From Corynebacterium sp. (GTDB lineage: Bacteria > Actinomycetota > Actinomycetes > Mycobacteriales > Mycobacteriaceae), in NCBI GenBank assembly GCA_030528295.1, contig JAUMZC010000006.1, positions 1-47,318 of the forward strand: a stretch of 47,318 bases of DNA, given 5' to 3'. Under the pieces are notes generated by a model, which had not been told where the DNA came from, did not search any database, and saw nothing but the letters and a program-made list of their open reading frames with translations. Positions 37,212-45,018 of the stretch are shown here, piece after piece (within the stretch, counting starts at the first letter, position 1; every line of letters begins with the position of its first letter). Both the position numbers and the translations under genes were made by a program.

Positions 37212-37814
37212 ATGGCCGTCTATGAACTTCCCTCGCTCGATTATGCGTACGATGCACTGGAACCACACATCTCCGGTGAGATCATGGAACTCCACCACAC
37301 CAAGCACCACCAGAACTATGTGAACGGTGCGAACGCAGCTTTGGAAAAGCTTGAAAAGGCTCGCCAGGATGGATCAATCGCTGGCGTTGTCACCGCTATT
37401 TCCAAGGATCTCGCATTCAACCTTGGTGGACACACAAACCACTCGCTGTTCTGGAAGAACCTCTCCCCGAACGGTGGCGGCACCCCCACCGGCGAACTCG
37501 CCGCTGCAATCGAACGTGACTTCGGTTCCTTCGATGCTTTTAAGGCTCACTTCAACGCCGCCGCTCTGGGCCTCCAAGGCTCCGGCTGGGCTGTGCTTGG
37601 TTATGACAAAGTTGGTAAGCGCCTGGTCATCGAGCAAATGACCGACCAACAGGGCAACCTTTCCATCGACCTTGCTCCGCTCCTCCTCCTCGACATGTGG
37701 GAGCACGCCTTCTACCTCCAGTACAAGAACGTCAAGGCCGACTACGTTGATGCTGTTTGGAACGTCTTCAACTGGGATGAAGTAGCTGCACGCTACACCG
37801 CTGCACAACGCTAA
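37212..37814 (+). CDS. sodA: Superoxide dismutase (Mn/Fe family)
   Basis: Converts superoxide to hydrogen peroxide and oxygen. It has 200 residues from ATG 37212, preceded by GAAAGGA. Metal ligands are His in [13 protein letters not shown], His in [10 protein letters not shown], and Asp and His in [11 protein letters not shown]. The GGHxNHSLFW segment resembles Mn-type enzymes, but metal use cannot be settled from sequence. No export signal is seen. A strong terminator follows at 37830-37858. The open frame extends upstream without family similarity. Confidence 0.97.
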   Translation: MAVYELPSLDYAYDALEPHISGEIMELHHTKHHQNYVNGANAALEKLEKARQDGSIAGVVTAISKDLAFNLGGHTNHSLFWKNLSPNGGGTPTGELAAAIERDFGSFDAFKAHFNAAALGLQGSGWAVLGYDKVGKRLVIEQMTDQQGNLSIDLAPLLLLDMWEHAFYLQYKNVKADYVDAVWNVFNWDEVAARYTAAQR

Positions 37815-37829
37815 TTAGCAGCCAACAAG

Positions 37830-37858
37830 AGCGGGCAACCTGACGGTGCCCGCTTTTT
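37830..37858 (+). terminator. Intrinsic terminator of sodA
   Basis: Arms of 8 bp (37830-37837, 37847-37854) with a 9-base loop and a T5 run (37854-37858), 16 bp after the sodA stop. Confidence 0.88.
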
Positions 37859-37873
37859 CGTTAGGTTCTATGT

Positions 37874-39049
37874 ATGGGCGGACTTCGACGAGGTGAAGCA
37901 ACCTACCGGCGTGCCGTACTCGCAATGGTCGCAGCCGGGTTAGCATCGTTTAATACCTTGTACGCCACCCAAGCGTTGCTTCCTATTTTTACAGACACCA
38001 TCGGGATCTCTCCATCCCAGGCAGCGCTCACTGTCTCCGCAGCAACAGGCGCTGTTGCCATATGTATTGTTCCCGCCTCCATTCTTTCCGAACGATTTGG
38101 CCGCGGCACGATTCTCATCCCCTCGGTGCTTTGCGCGGCATCCCTTGGAATATTGCTTCCCTGGCTACCGTCCTTCGAAGCGTTCCTTATAGGACGCGCA
38201 CTCCAAGGAATACTTCTCGCCGGCGTTCCAGCAGTAGCTATGGCTTGGCTCAGTGAAGAACTGAGTCCATCTGATCTTGGACATGCAATGGGGTTATACG
38301 TGGCTGGCACCTCGATTGGCGGGCTGCTTGGGCGTTTGATCCCCGCAACACTCGTCGAACTTGTGTCTTGGCAATACGCATTGTGTATTAATTCCGGCAT
38401 CGCGCTGATGTTTGCGCTTACGTTTATCTATCTCTTGCCACCCCAGCAACGCTTCCAACCAAAGCCCCTGGGGCTACGATCCGAGATCGAAGCAATGGTT
38501 GGGCATTGGAGCAATCCCCGGCTAGCCGCATTGTTTATCACGGGCTTTTTGAATATGGGCGCGTTTGTTTCGTTGTTTAATTACATCGGCTACCGCATGG
38601 TATCGCACTTCAACATGAGTGAAGCGCTCACTGGAGCTTTGTTTCTGTTGTTTCTTTCTGGTACGTGGAGCTCAGCACGCGCTGGGACATTAGTGCAGCG
38701 GCACGGGGCGGGAAAAGCGCTTCTTGGACTCACTGCGATGTCCGCCATTGGTTTATTTGGATGCCTGACCGGAAATCTCGGCGTTACTGTCATCGGGTTG
38801 CTGCTATTTACTGCTGGGTTTTTCGCTATTCATTCGACTGCTTCCGGAATGATCGGAAACATCGCGACGATCCACAGGGCTGAAGCTTCAAGTATGTATT
38901 TATTTTGTTACTACTGTGGTTCGTCAGCCATCGGATGGAGTTCAGGTTATTTATTTACATCTTTTGGTTGGCATGGGCTCATCATTGGCCTACTGTTTCT
39001 TATGCTCATGCTTGGATCCACTGCCTACTATTTCGCACGGCGAAATTGA
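37874..39049 (+). CDS. MFS transporter, YnfM-like
   Basis: A 391-residue carrier with about 12 hydrophobic segments. The loop between helices 2 and 3 has SERFGRGTI, the MFS motif-A region. The N-terminus (TYRRAVLAMVAAGLASFNTL, then YATQALLPIFT) resembles the YnfM group of drug or small-molecule exporters. The substrate is not known. It begins 15 bp after the sodA terminator, so it likely has weak readthrough or its own promoter. The frame is intact. Confidence 0.9.
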   Translation: MGGLRRGEATYRRAVLAMVAAGLASFNTLYATQALLPIFTDTIGISPSQAALTVSAATGAVAICIVPASILSERFGRGTILIPSVLCAASLGILLPWLPSFEAFLIGRALQGILLAGVPAVAMAWLSEELSPSDLGHAMGLYVAGTSIGGLLGRLIPATLVELVSWQYALCINSGIALMFALTFIYLLPPQQRFQPKPLGLRSEIEAMVGHWSNPRLAALFITGFLNMGAFVSLFNYIGYRMVSHFNMSEALTGALFLLFLSGTWSSARAGTLVQRHGAGKALLGLTAMSAIGLFGCLTGNLGVTVIGLLLFTAGFFAIHSTASGMIGNIATIHRAEASSMYLFCYYCGSSAIGWSSGYLFTSFGWHGLIIGLLFLMLMLGSTAYYFARRN

Positions 39050-39340
39050 TGCCGTCCGTTCCACTTGCTGCAAGCATCCAAATCGCGTGCAACAATATTC
39101 CCAATTATCACAGTTACTACCACTTCATGAACGCAATGTAGCTTATTTGCTCCTCGCGTTAAGGAAGCTGTAACCGATATATAGGAAACCACTTTTAAAA
39201 AGAAAAACTAGGCACAATACAATCGTGTCTAGCCCAATTCTGCGGGGCAGAAGGTTTGTGCCCCTGATAGCGCTCACTGCGATTCCGTCGTGCACCAAAC
39301 ACACCGGAGTTAATCATAAAAAGAAAACCGAACAGGTCGC
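39050..39340. other. Intergenic region after the MFS gene
   Basis: A 291-bp gap between two convergent genes. A 39-codon GTG frame (39231-39350 region, plus strand) has a hydrophobic stretch and a Cys but no ribosome binding site, so I do not call it. No clear terminator is present. Confidence 0.4.
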
Positions 39341-40768
39341 CTAATCTAAGATCGGAATTCCGGGAGCACCTTTGCTCATCCAATCTCTTACAACAGCGGT
39401 CGCTTTGCAATCATCACGGTTATATCGAAGTAATTGCTCGCGCATTTGCGGATCCTTCTCCCCGAACGCTTTTCGGTAGGCGTGAACGCTCGCTTCGCCA
39501 TCTAAATCACCTTCCCAATAAAAGCCAGCAACCCGAGCCACGATCTTTAAACCCAAGCCTTCAGGACCAGTTAATTGTGTCCGAACAAACCGGAAAACAT
39601 CGATCCAAATGTTTGAATTCAAAAACTCACTGACTTCCTGTTCAGATGGCACCCCAGGAAAACCCGCAAATCTTTTCGCTGAGCTGCGCATCCAGTAGTT
39701 TTCGCCGTTATTGGAATAACAGAACACGCCGATGGTTTGACCTCGAGTTTTTGCCTTGGCAATGCGCCCCTGCAACCAGCTCCAAAACCTCGCAAAGTTC
39801 TGCGCTTCGGTAGCGCTATCAAGTGCGTCCCAAGTTACAAACGGCACATAAGTTCGGCCATCATAAGTGCCCCAAAGGTACACGCCGTGATCCAGATAAC
39901 CTTCCAGGTCAATATCTATTTCGACATCAAATCGAGGCATTGTTACGGCACCTCGCCGAAGCACCGGTATTCCCGCCCGCCAAGCGCGCGCAAGCTGGGA
40001 AGATTCCCCCAAATTTGCCTCAATAAGCTGCTGGATTGTTGTGATCCCACGTTCCACATACCGCAGGCTTGAATCACCGCTAAACAGTAAGGTGATATCG
40101 TCTGCTGCACGCAATTGACGCTCACAGTCGAACCAATAACGGCACGTTCTGCACTCTTTCACCCTGCGAGGATGGTCAGGCTCCTGGGTTTCCAATGCCA
40201 GCGTCAAACCGTGTTGCAACGGCGCAATAAGCTCGATAAACGTCAATTCAGGATCCTGGCCGATGGCGCCGCCTTTCCCACTCGCCACGCCAAGCTCCGA
40301 CAGTGCCCTATCGGCAAGCGCCAAACGGTACGAATCGGCGGCGTGGTTCCGCAATTTCCATGCCTCCAAGCGTGACGGCACCAAACCGAGGTCCCGCGTG
40401 GAAATAACCTCCTGATGTGCGGTTTTAGCTGGACGGGCTACACGGTGGCTGCTCACCACCACCGGCATGTAGCGGCCGTCGGTGCGTACCAGGGCGTCGA
40501 TAAGCACATGCACACCACACACCACGAACTGCGCGCCTACAATGAGGTCAGCGCCCGCTGCGATGGCTTCCTGTGTATCACTCTCATTACGCACATCAAC
40601 ACGGGCGCAAACCTCACCGCTGGGCAACAACTTCAACGCTTCTCGACGTCCCTCCTCCGCGCGTTCTGCACGCTGCCGCGACGTCTCCGTTGGTGCCACA
40701 GTAGGAAATCGTTTCCGCTGGACAGCACGATATCGACAACCCAAAAGATCAGTAATGTCCTTTTCCAC
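39341..40768 (-). CDS. TM0106-family RecB-like nuclease with RNase H-like domain
   Basis: A 475-residue protein. The N-terminal half has the RecB/PD-(D/E)XK-like region typical of TM0106 proteins, with AGADLIVGAQF and a Cys cluster (CKECRTCRYWFDCERQL without the first Lys: KECRTCRYWFDCE). The C-terminal half has an RNase H-type fold, with acidic residues in PRFDVEIDIDLEGYLDHGVY and RYNRDDCKATAVVRDW. Such proteins are thought to act in DNA repair or nucleic-acid processing, but few are studied. The gene stands alone, facing the MFS gene and divergent from the DUF6474 gene. Confidence 0.83.
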   Translation of the reverse strand: MEKDITDLLGCRYRAVQRKRFPTVAPTETSRQRAERAEEGRREALKLLPSGEVCARVDVRNESDTQEAIAAGADLIVGAQFVVCGVHVLIDALVRTDGRYMPVVVSSHRVARPAKTAHQEVISTRDLGLVPSRLEAWKLRNHAADSYRLALADRALSELGVASGKGGAIGQDPELTFIELIAPLQHGLTLALETQEPDHPRRVKECRTCRYWFDCERQLRAADDITLLFSGDSSLRYVERGITTIQQLIEANLGESSQLARAWRAGIPVLRRGAVTMPRFDVEIDIDLEGYLDHGVYLWGTYDGRTYVPFVTWDALDSATEAQNFARFWSWLQGRIAKAKTRGQTIGVFCYSNNGENYWMRSSAKRFAGFPGVPSEQEVSEFLNSNIWIDVFRFVRTQLTGPEGLGLKIVARVAGFYWEGDLDGEASVHAYRKAFGEKDPQMREQLLRYNRDDCKATAVVRDWMSKGAPGIPILD

Positions 40769-40837
40769 AATGCCTACCAGCCTAGACAGGTATGGTGATT
40801 AGCAGATAAAACACCCTCAACTTTTCAGGGAGAACAA

Positions 40838-41473
40838 GTGGGAATCTTCGAAGCCATCCGAAAAAGTCGCGCACGTACAAAAGCAGAAATCAAAGCCGCT
40901 AAAGTCAGGGCGAAAGAAGAAGCGCGTCAAAATGCAAAAAACGAGGTTCGCCGGGCAAAACTCCTCGCAGCACAAGAAAAAGCTCTGCTCAAAGCGGAGC
41001 ACCGCGGATTGAAAGCCAAGCGCAAGCATGAGCGCGCAATGGCAGAAACTACCCTCGCCCAAATGCGAGCCGGCCGTTTTAATAAAGCCACTATTTTGCG
41101 CTATAGCGCTGCCGCCCGTGTACTAGTCCCCGTATTAATTCCACTTGCGTATCGGGCAATCACTTTTGGCCGCGAACAACTTCTTTCTTTCAAAGCACAA
41201 CGCCTTGGAGTTACTACACACGAATTAGCACAGTATTCGGGGCACGGTGCACCGTTCAAAGCGCGAATTTCAGGTGCCCGAAAATTACTTGAGGAGACAA
41301 AGCTACCTTCCGGCTTTGTTCGTGATGTCAATGAACGACTGGACCAATTAGATAGTGCCATCGACAATTCCGAATATATGACTGCGGAACAACGTCGACG
41401 TGTTCATCGAAGCACTTCAAAAGACCTCGATTTGCTACTTCAGGAAGTTCATCAAAAAATCCAATCGGCCTAA
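40838..41473 (+). CDS. DUF6474 family protein with coiled-coil N-terminus
   Basis: Conserved corynebacterial protein of 211 residues. Residues 5-80 form a long, Lys/Ala/Glu-rich predicted coiled coil (RTKAEIKAAKVRAKEEARQN). One hydrophobic stretch at about 92-110 (ARVLVPVLIPLAYRAI) may touch the membrane, and a helical C-terminus follows. The GTG start is preceded by GGGAG. It lies 122 bp upstream of lsr2 in the same direction. The function is unknown. Confidence 0.8.
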   Translation: MGIFEAIRKSRARTKAEIKAAKVRAKEEARQNAKNEVRRAKLLAAQEKALLKAEHRGLKAKRKHERAMAETTLAQMRAGRFNKATILRYSAAARVLVPVLIPLAYRAITFGREQLLSFKAQRLGVTTHELAQYSGHGAPFKARISGARKLLEETKLPSGFVRDVNERLDQLDSAIDNSEYMTAEQRRRVHRSTSKDLDLLLQEVHQKIQSA

Positions 41474-41595
41474 TCTTGAACTAAAATCCCCAAATTGTTT
41501 CTCGCCATATATACTAAACAGAAGAACACGCAGTTTGCGCGCCTCTTCAGTAATAACAACCGCCTACTTGGCCCAAGAAGCAAGGATTTTGAGTT

Positions 41596-41949
41596 ATGGC
41601 ACGCCGAGAAATTACTCAGTACTTCGATGATCTGAACAACACTCCGTTGACCCCAGATAAGCTTCATGTAATTCGCTTCTCTGTTGACGGTATTGACTAT
41701 GTGATGGATCTCTCTGCTGAAAATGCAGATATGTTCCGTGAAGCCCTCAAGCCATATATTGCAGCTGCTCGTCGTGACGCTGCTGCACGTGGCCGCCGCC
41801 GCGCCGCTGTACCTACAAGCATGAATGCTTCCCGTGCACGCACCCGCGCGATTCGCGAATGGGCTCATGACAATGGCTACACCATTGCAGAACGCGGCAA
41901 GATTCCTGCAACCATCATTGAGGCATACGACAACGCTCATTCCAATTAA
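41596..41949 (+). CDS. lsr2: Lsr2 nucleoid-associated protein (H-NS-like)
   Basis: Xenogeneic silencer that binds AT-rich DNA and bridges it. The 117-residue protein has the N-terminal oligomerisation domain (about 1-60, with YFDDLNNTPLTPD and VIRFSVDGIDYVMDLS). A basic linker (ARGRRRAAVPTS) and the C-terminal DNA-binding domain (RAIREWAHDNGYTIAERGKI) follow. The minor-groove motif, RGR in mycobacterial Lsr2, reads RGK here. It is a likely silencer of AT-rich islands such as the lan cluster at 23.4-27.7 kb. A terminator follows. Confidence 0.95.
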   Translation: MARREITQYFDDLNNTPLTPDKLHVIRFSVDGIDYVMDLSAENADMFREALKPYIAAARRDAAARGRRRAAVPTSMNASRARTRAIREWAHDNGYTIAERGKIPATIIEAYDNAHSN

Positions 41950-41959
41950 TTTGGACAGG

Positions 41960-41990
41960 AGAAAGGGCTTCTCATTGGGCCCTTTCTTCC
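41960..41990 (+). terminator. Terminator-like hairpin after lsr2
   Basis: Arms GAAAGGGC (41961-41968) and GCCCTTTC (41979-41986), with a 10-base loop and a short pyrimidine tail, 11 bp after the lsr2 stop. Confidence 0.72.
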
Positions 41991-42037
41991 ATAATTTAGC
42001 CAAGTGCTTTCAGCCGACTGCTGTTCTAATTCCATAA

Positions 42038-43216
42038 TCAGGGTTGTATATCGCCCGATGGTTGCGAATCGTTAGGTTGTTCCGAGCCAGAAACGTCTTG
42101 TTGCGCCGCTTCCTTCTCAGCTTTCAGTTGTTCGCGTCGTTCCTTTTTGGCTTCGGAACGTTGCCGCCTAATATCCCGCTTTTCTTGACGCTCAGCGAGT
42201 TTCTTGGAACGCATTTCTTCCTTGATTCGTTTTATTTCCGCGCGGTGCGCTGGAAGTTTATGCGGCTCAAGGAACATTAACACCCGGTGCTTTCGGATTT
42301 CCTCTTTGTTGTGCTTGAGCTCCGATTCTTTTTCCAACCTGCGCTCGAATGCCTCGTCCTGAAAGTTCTCGAACTCATCCGTGAGCGGGTGCTTACGATC
42401 GAGCATCACCGAGATAATCACAATCTGTGACAACGTCCATAAATTATTGGCTACCCAATAGACCACAATCGCCGAAGGCACAGGCGAGTACATCGCCGCA
42501 GTGATCAACATAAACGGCATCATCAGAACCATGAACATAATGAAACGGTTCATTCGAATGGCCACTCGATTTTCATGATCGAGCGTCAGATACGAACGCC
42601 AAATCGAGTACGCCATATTTCCAACCGTAAACACAGTGGCAATCACCACCAGCGGCAGCACAAACCAAAAAACATCATCCCTGTTTGTGCCCAACTCTTC
42701 CAGTTGCTCCGGTGACATCGATACATATGCAGGAACCGGGATATCCCAAATTCGCACTTTCAAAAACGACCGGACTTCATCACTGCTCAGGAATCCGATC
42801 GGGTGGATCACCGTGGCATCAATTCCTTCGGTAGGCCGCGCCATATGCAGCAGCAATTGGTATAAACCAAGAAACACCGGGATCTGGATTAACGCAGGAA
42901 AACACCCAGAACTCGGGCTAAAATCATGCTCTTTATACAGTGCTTTTAATGCTTGGCGTTGTTCTTTATCCGCATCCGCGTCCGTCCGTTTTGCATGGGC
43001 CTCCGAGATAGCCTTCATCTTGGGACGTAAATTCACCATAATTCGGGTGGCCCGCATCTGCTTCCACGCAAGCGGCAGAATGATAGAACGCACAGTAACA
43101 ATGAGTCCGAACAGAGAAATAAGCCAGCCAACCTGGTCATTCACACCGAAAACATTATGGAGGAGAAGGTGCCAGATCTTCATCACTCCAGAAACTGGGT
43201 AGATGAAAATTTCCAT
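42038..43216 (-). CDS. yidC: YidC/Oxa1-family membrane protein insertase (paralogue)
   Basis: Inserts proteins into the cytoplasmic membrane. From ATG 43216 (preceded by GAAAGGA) it is 392 residues. Five to six membrane helices include VGWLISLFGLIVTVRSIILP and the segment GCFPALIQIPVFLGLYQLLL, which are YidC hallmarks. A very long charged C-terminal tail (about 300-392, Lys/Arg/Glu-rich) is predicted to be helical and cytoplasmic, and could contact ribosomes. There is no lipoprotein signal, unlike some Gram-positive YidC. Most corynebacteria also have a yidC by rpmH/rnpA, so this would be a second copy. Confidence 0.88.
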   Translation of the reverse strand: MEIFIYPVSGVMKIWHLLLHNVFGVNDQVGWLISLFGLIVTVRSIILPLAWKQMRATRIMVNLRPKMKAISEAHAKRTDADADKEQRQALKALYKEHDFSPSSGCFPALIQIPVFLGLYQLLLHMARPTEGIDATVIHPIGFLSSDEVRSFLKVRIWDIPVPAYVSMSPEQLEELGTNRDDVFWFVLPLVVIATVFTVGNMAYSIWRSYLTLDHENRVAIRMNRFIMFMVLMMPFMLITAAMYSPVPSAIVVYWVANNLWTLSQIVIISVMLDRKHPLTDEFENFQDEAFERRLEKESELKHNKEEIRKHRVLMFLEPHKLPAHRAEIKRIKEEMRSKKLAERQEKRDIRRQRSEAKKERREQLKAEKEAAQQDVSGSEQPNDSQPSGDIQP

Positions 43217-43278
43217 TTGTTTCCTTTCAGGTTGAATCCTCGGATAGATGGTAGCGCGCAATGCTAAACTCTGTCGCC

Positions 43279-44070
43279 ATGAGCCATGCTGCACGGCCGC
43301 GACGCATCAGTTTCACAATGATTCTTGGGGAACTGTTCATTACCGCTGGCGTACTATTTTTCCTCTTCGCGTTTTACGAATCGTATTGGACAAATCTCGA
43401 AGCGAGTAAGCAACAAAGCAGAGTTTCGGACAAGCTCGACGAGGAATGGCAAAACGTTAATCCGCGCCAAAAACTCAATCCGGAATTAGGTGAAGCCTTC
43501 GCCCGAATGTATATCCCCGCATTTGGTTCTGATTTTCACTTCGCCATTGTGGAAGGCACGAGCGACGCCGATCTTCTCGCTGGCCCTGGGCGCTACACCG
43601 ATAGTCAGCTCCCCGGCGAGCCAGGGAATTTCGCCGTTGCTGGTCACCGCGTGGGTAAAGGCGCGCCGTTCAACGATCTCGGCAACCTTGAGGTCTGTGA
43701 CGCAATCATCGTTGAGACCAGCACCCAGTGGCAGGTCTACCGCGTATTGCCTATCGACGCCGCGGGAGAACAGCGCCGCACGGAAGCTTTGAATTGCTTG
43801 AGCCCTGAGCAAGCAGAGCGAATTACAACTGGTGACTATTCCGCAGTAAACGGAAGAATTATTACACTTCCCGGCAATGTGTCAACCATCAACCCGATTC
43901 CCGGTTTGGAATCGGCCGAAGTGCTCCCCGAAATGGAGTCGCTGATGACAATGACCACGTGCCACCCGCAGTTTTCCAACGCGGAACGCATGATCGTTCA
44001 TGCGATGTTGGTGCGTAGCGAACCTAAACAGCCTGGCGGACCTCGCCCTGCCGAACTTGAGGAGAGTTAA
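43279..44070 (+). CDS. Class E sortase
   Basis: Housekeeping-type transpeptidase of actinobacteria that attaches proteins to the cell wall. It has about 263 residues from ATG 43279, with an in-frame alternative ATG 18 bp upstream. A membrane anchor lies at about 16-36. Sortase motifs are FAVAGHRVGKGAPFNDLG (catalytic His near 123), TMTTCHPQFSNAERM with the catalytic Cys (near 228), and Arg 8 residues later. The TCHP form is typical of class E. It is followed 4 bp later by a small membrane-protein gene. Confidence 0.92.
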   Translation: MSHAARPRRISFTMILGELFITAGVLFFLFAFYESYWTNLEASKQQSRVSDKLDEEWQNVNPRQKLNPELGEAFARMYIPAFGSDFHFAIVEGTSDADLLAGPGRYTDSQLPGEPGNFAVAGHRVGKGAPFNDLGNLEVCDAIIVETSTQWQVYRVLPIDAAGEQRRTEALNCLSPEQAERITTGDYSAVNGRIITLPGNVSTINPIPGLESAEVLPEMESLMTMTTCHPQFSNAERMIVHAMLVRSEPKQPGGPRPAELEES

Positions 44071-44074
44071 AGTT

Positions 44075-44227
44075 ATGTACGGATTCATTTGGCGGGCAAT
44101 CCCCGGCCCTTGGCCCGTGAAACTCATTGTTTCGATCGGAATGCTGGTTGGAATTTTCTTCCTGCTCATGGAAGTAGTGTTTCCTTACGTCAGTACCCTG
44201 ATGCCTTACAACGACGTCGCCGTGTAG
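44075..44227 (+). CDS. Small membrane protein downstream of sortase
   Basis: A 50-residue protein with one strong transmembrane helix (about 16-40, VKLIVSIGMLVGIFFLLMEV). The N-terminal signature MYGFIWRAIPGPWP and C-terminal VFPYVSTLMPYNDVAV recur in actinobacteria beside class E sortase and related genes, as I recall. The start is 4 bp after the sortase stop and has GAGGAGAG upstream, so they are cotranscribed. It may be a partner or stabiliser of the sortase; this is inference from linkage. Confidence 0.8.
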   Translation: MYGFIWRAIPGPWPVKLIVSIGMLVGIFFLLMEVVFPYVSTLMPYNDVAV

Positions 44228-44235
44228 CCCGTTGC

Positions 44236-44394
44236 AAAACCCCAGGTCGTCCGGAACTGGCGATGTTAGGTCAGCAAAACAAGCCATTTAACGACCGTTC
44301 AAGTTTTGCGACCTGGGGTTTTATGGTAGCAATGTCGACAACTGGCGATGTTAGGTCGACAAAACAAGCCAGTTCCGGACAAACCCCAGGTCAC
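44236..44394. repeat. Compact direct and inverted repeat element
   Basis: A 159-bp intergenic element with nested repeats. Unit A (14 bp) occurs at 44236-44249, inverted at 44309-44322, and as a partial third copy at 44381-44393. A 32-bp unit occurs directly twice, at 44255-44286 and 44340-44371, with two mismatches. A 13-bp arm, GTCCGGAACTGGC, at 44249-44261 is inverted at 44368-44380. The A/A' pair could form a long stem ending in TTTT and act as a terminator for the sortase operon. It also has the look of a small repetitive element. Confidence 0.8.
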
Positions 44395-44444
44395 GCCACG
44401 CACTCCGCCCCCAACCGACACCACCCAAACACCACACCCAACCA

Positions 44445-44993
44445 CTACAACCCCAGCCGAGCGATCACTTCCTTGGCCACCAACTCGACTTTCAGTGATT
44501 GCGACTGATTCGAGAACACCACCACAGCCGTGTTGCCCTTTTGCACTGCATACACGGCACGATCTGGAAAGCCCATACGTCCCCCAGACCAGCCTTCGGG
44601 TTCTTCCGCTGGTTCGGTGGTGTCAATTGGGGCTGCCCAGTTCACCACATCGACGGCGGTTTTTTCGTCAGGCATATTGCGAACGATCACCTGCAGCTGC
44701 GGCTCCTCCCCATAGGACCAGAACACACAAGCTGGTGTATCAAACCGAGGATCCACACCCTGACCAGTCACTTTCTGACCATTCGTATCCGCAACCCAGT
44801 TCGTGTCCAGATAGGGGCACGGTTCGTTAGCTTCGCGCGGCGCTTCGGGCAGGGCGTCGATAGGCAAGCCTTGGTCGGCGGGCGCGATAGTTTCGCTCGC
44901 TGACGTGGGGGTTTCGGTATTTTGCTCGCCTGCAATCTGGGGTGTGCAGGCAACTAATGTGGCAGTGCATAAGAGCAAAACTGTACGACGCAT
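44445..44993 (-). CDS. Secreted lipoprotein, DUF2020-like
   Basis: A 182-residue protein with a lipobox at LVAC (Cys near 17) after an N-terminal hydrophobic segment. An acidic Thr/Pro-rich linker is followed by a compact domain with two Cys (NEPCPYLD and TPACVFW) and segments EEPQLQVIVRNMP, WAAPIDTTEPAEEP and GWSGGR. The pattern resembles the corynebacterial DUF2020 family (from memory). ATG 44993 gives a proper signal peptide; the longer frame to 45047 does not. It is divergent from the sensor kinase gene and may be its target. Confidence 0.8.
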   Translation of the reverse strand: MRRTVLLLCTATLVACTPQIAGEQNTETPTSASETIAPADQGLPIDALPEAPREANEPCPYLDTNWVADTNGQKVTGQGVDPRFDTPACVFWSYGEEPQLQVIVRNMPDEKTAVDVVNWAAPIDTTEPAEEPEGWSGGRMGFPDRAVYAVQKGNTAVVVFSNQSQSLKVELVAKEVIARLGL

Positions 44994-45018
44994 AGTCTCC
45001 AGTCTAGGGTTGCTATTT

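Noticed and set aside
39231..39350. Short GTG frame with a hydrophobic stretch and Cys after the MFS gene
   Set aside because: The lipobox is poor, no ribosome binding site is seen and the frame is very short.
44236..44394. CRISPR-like array
   Set aside because: Only two direct copies with imperfect spacing and strong inverted relations between units; no regular repeat-spacer pattern and no cas genes.
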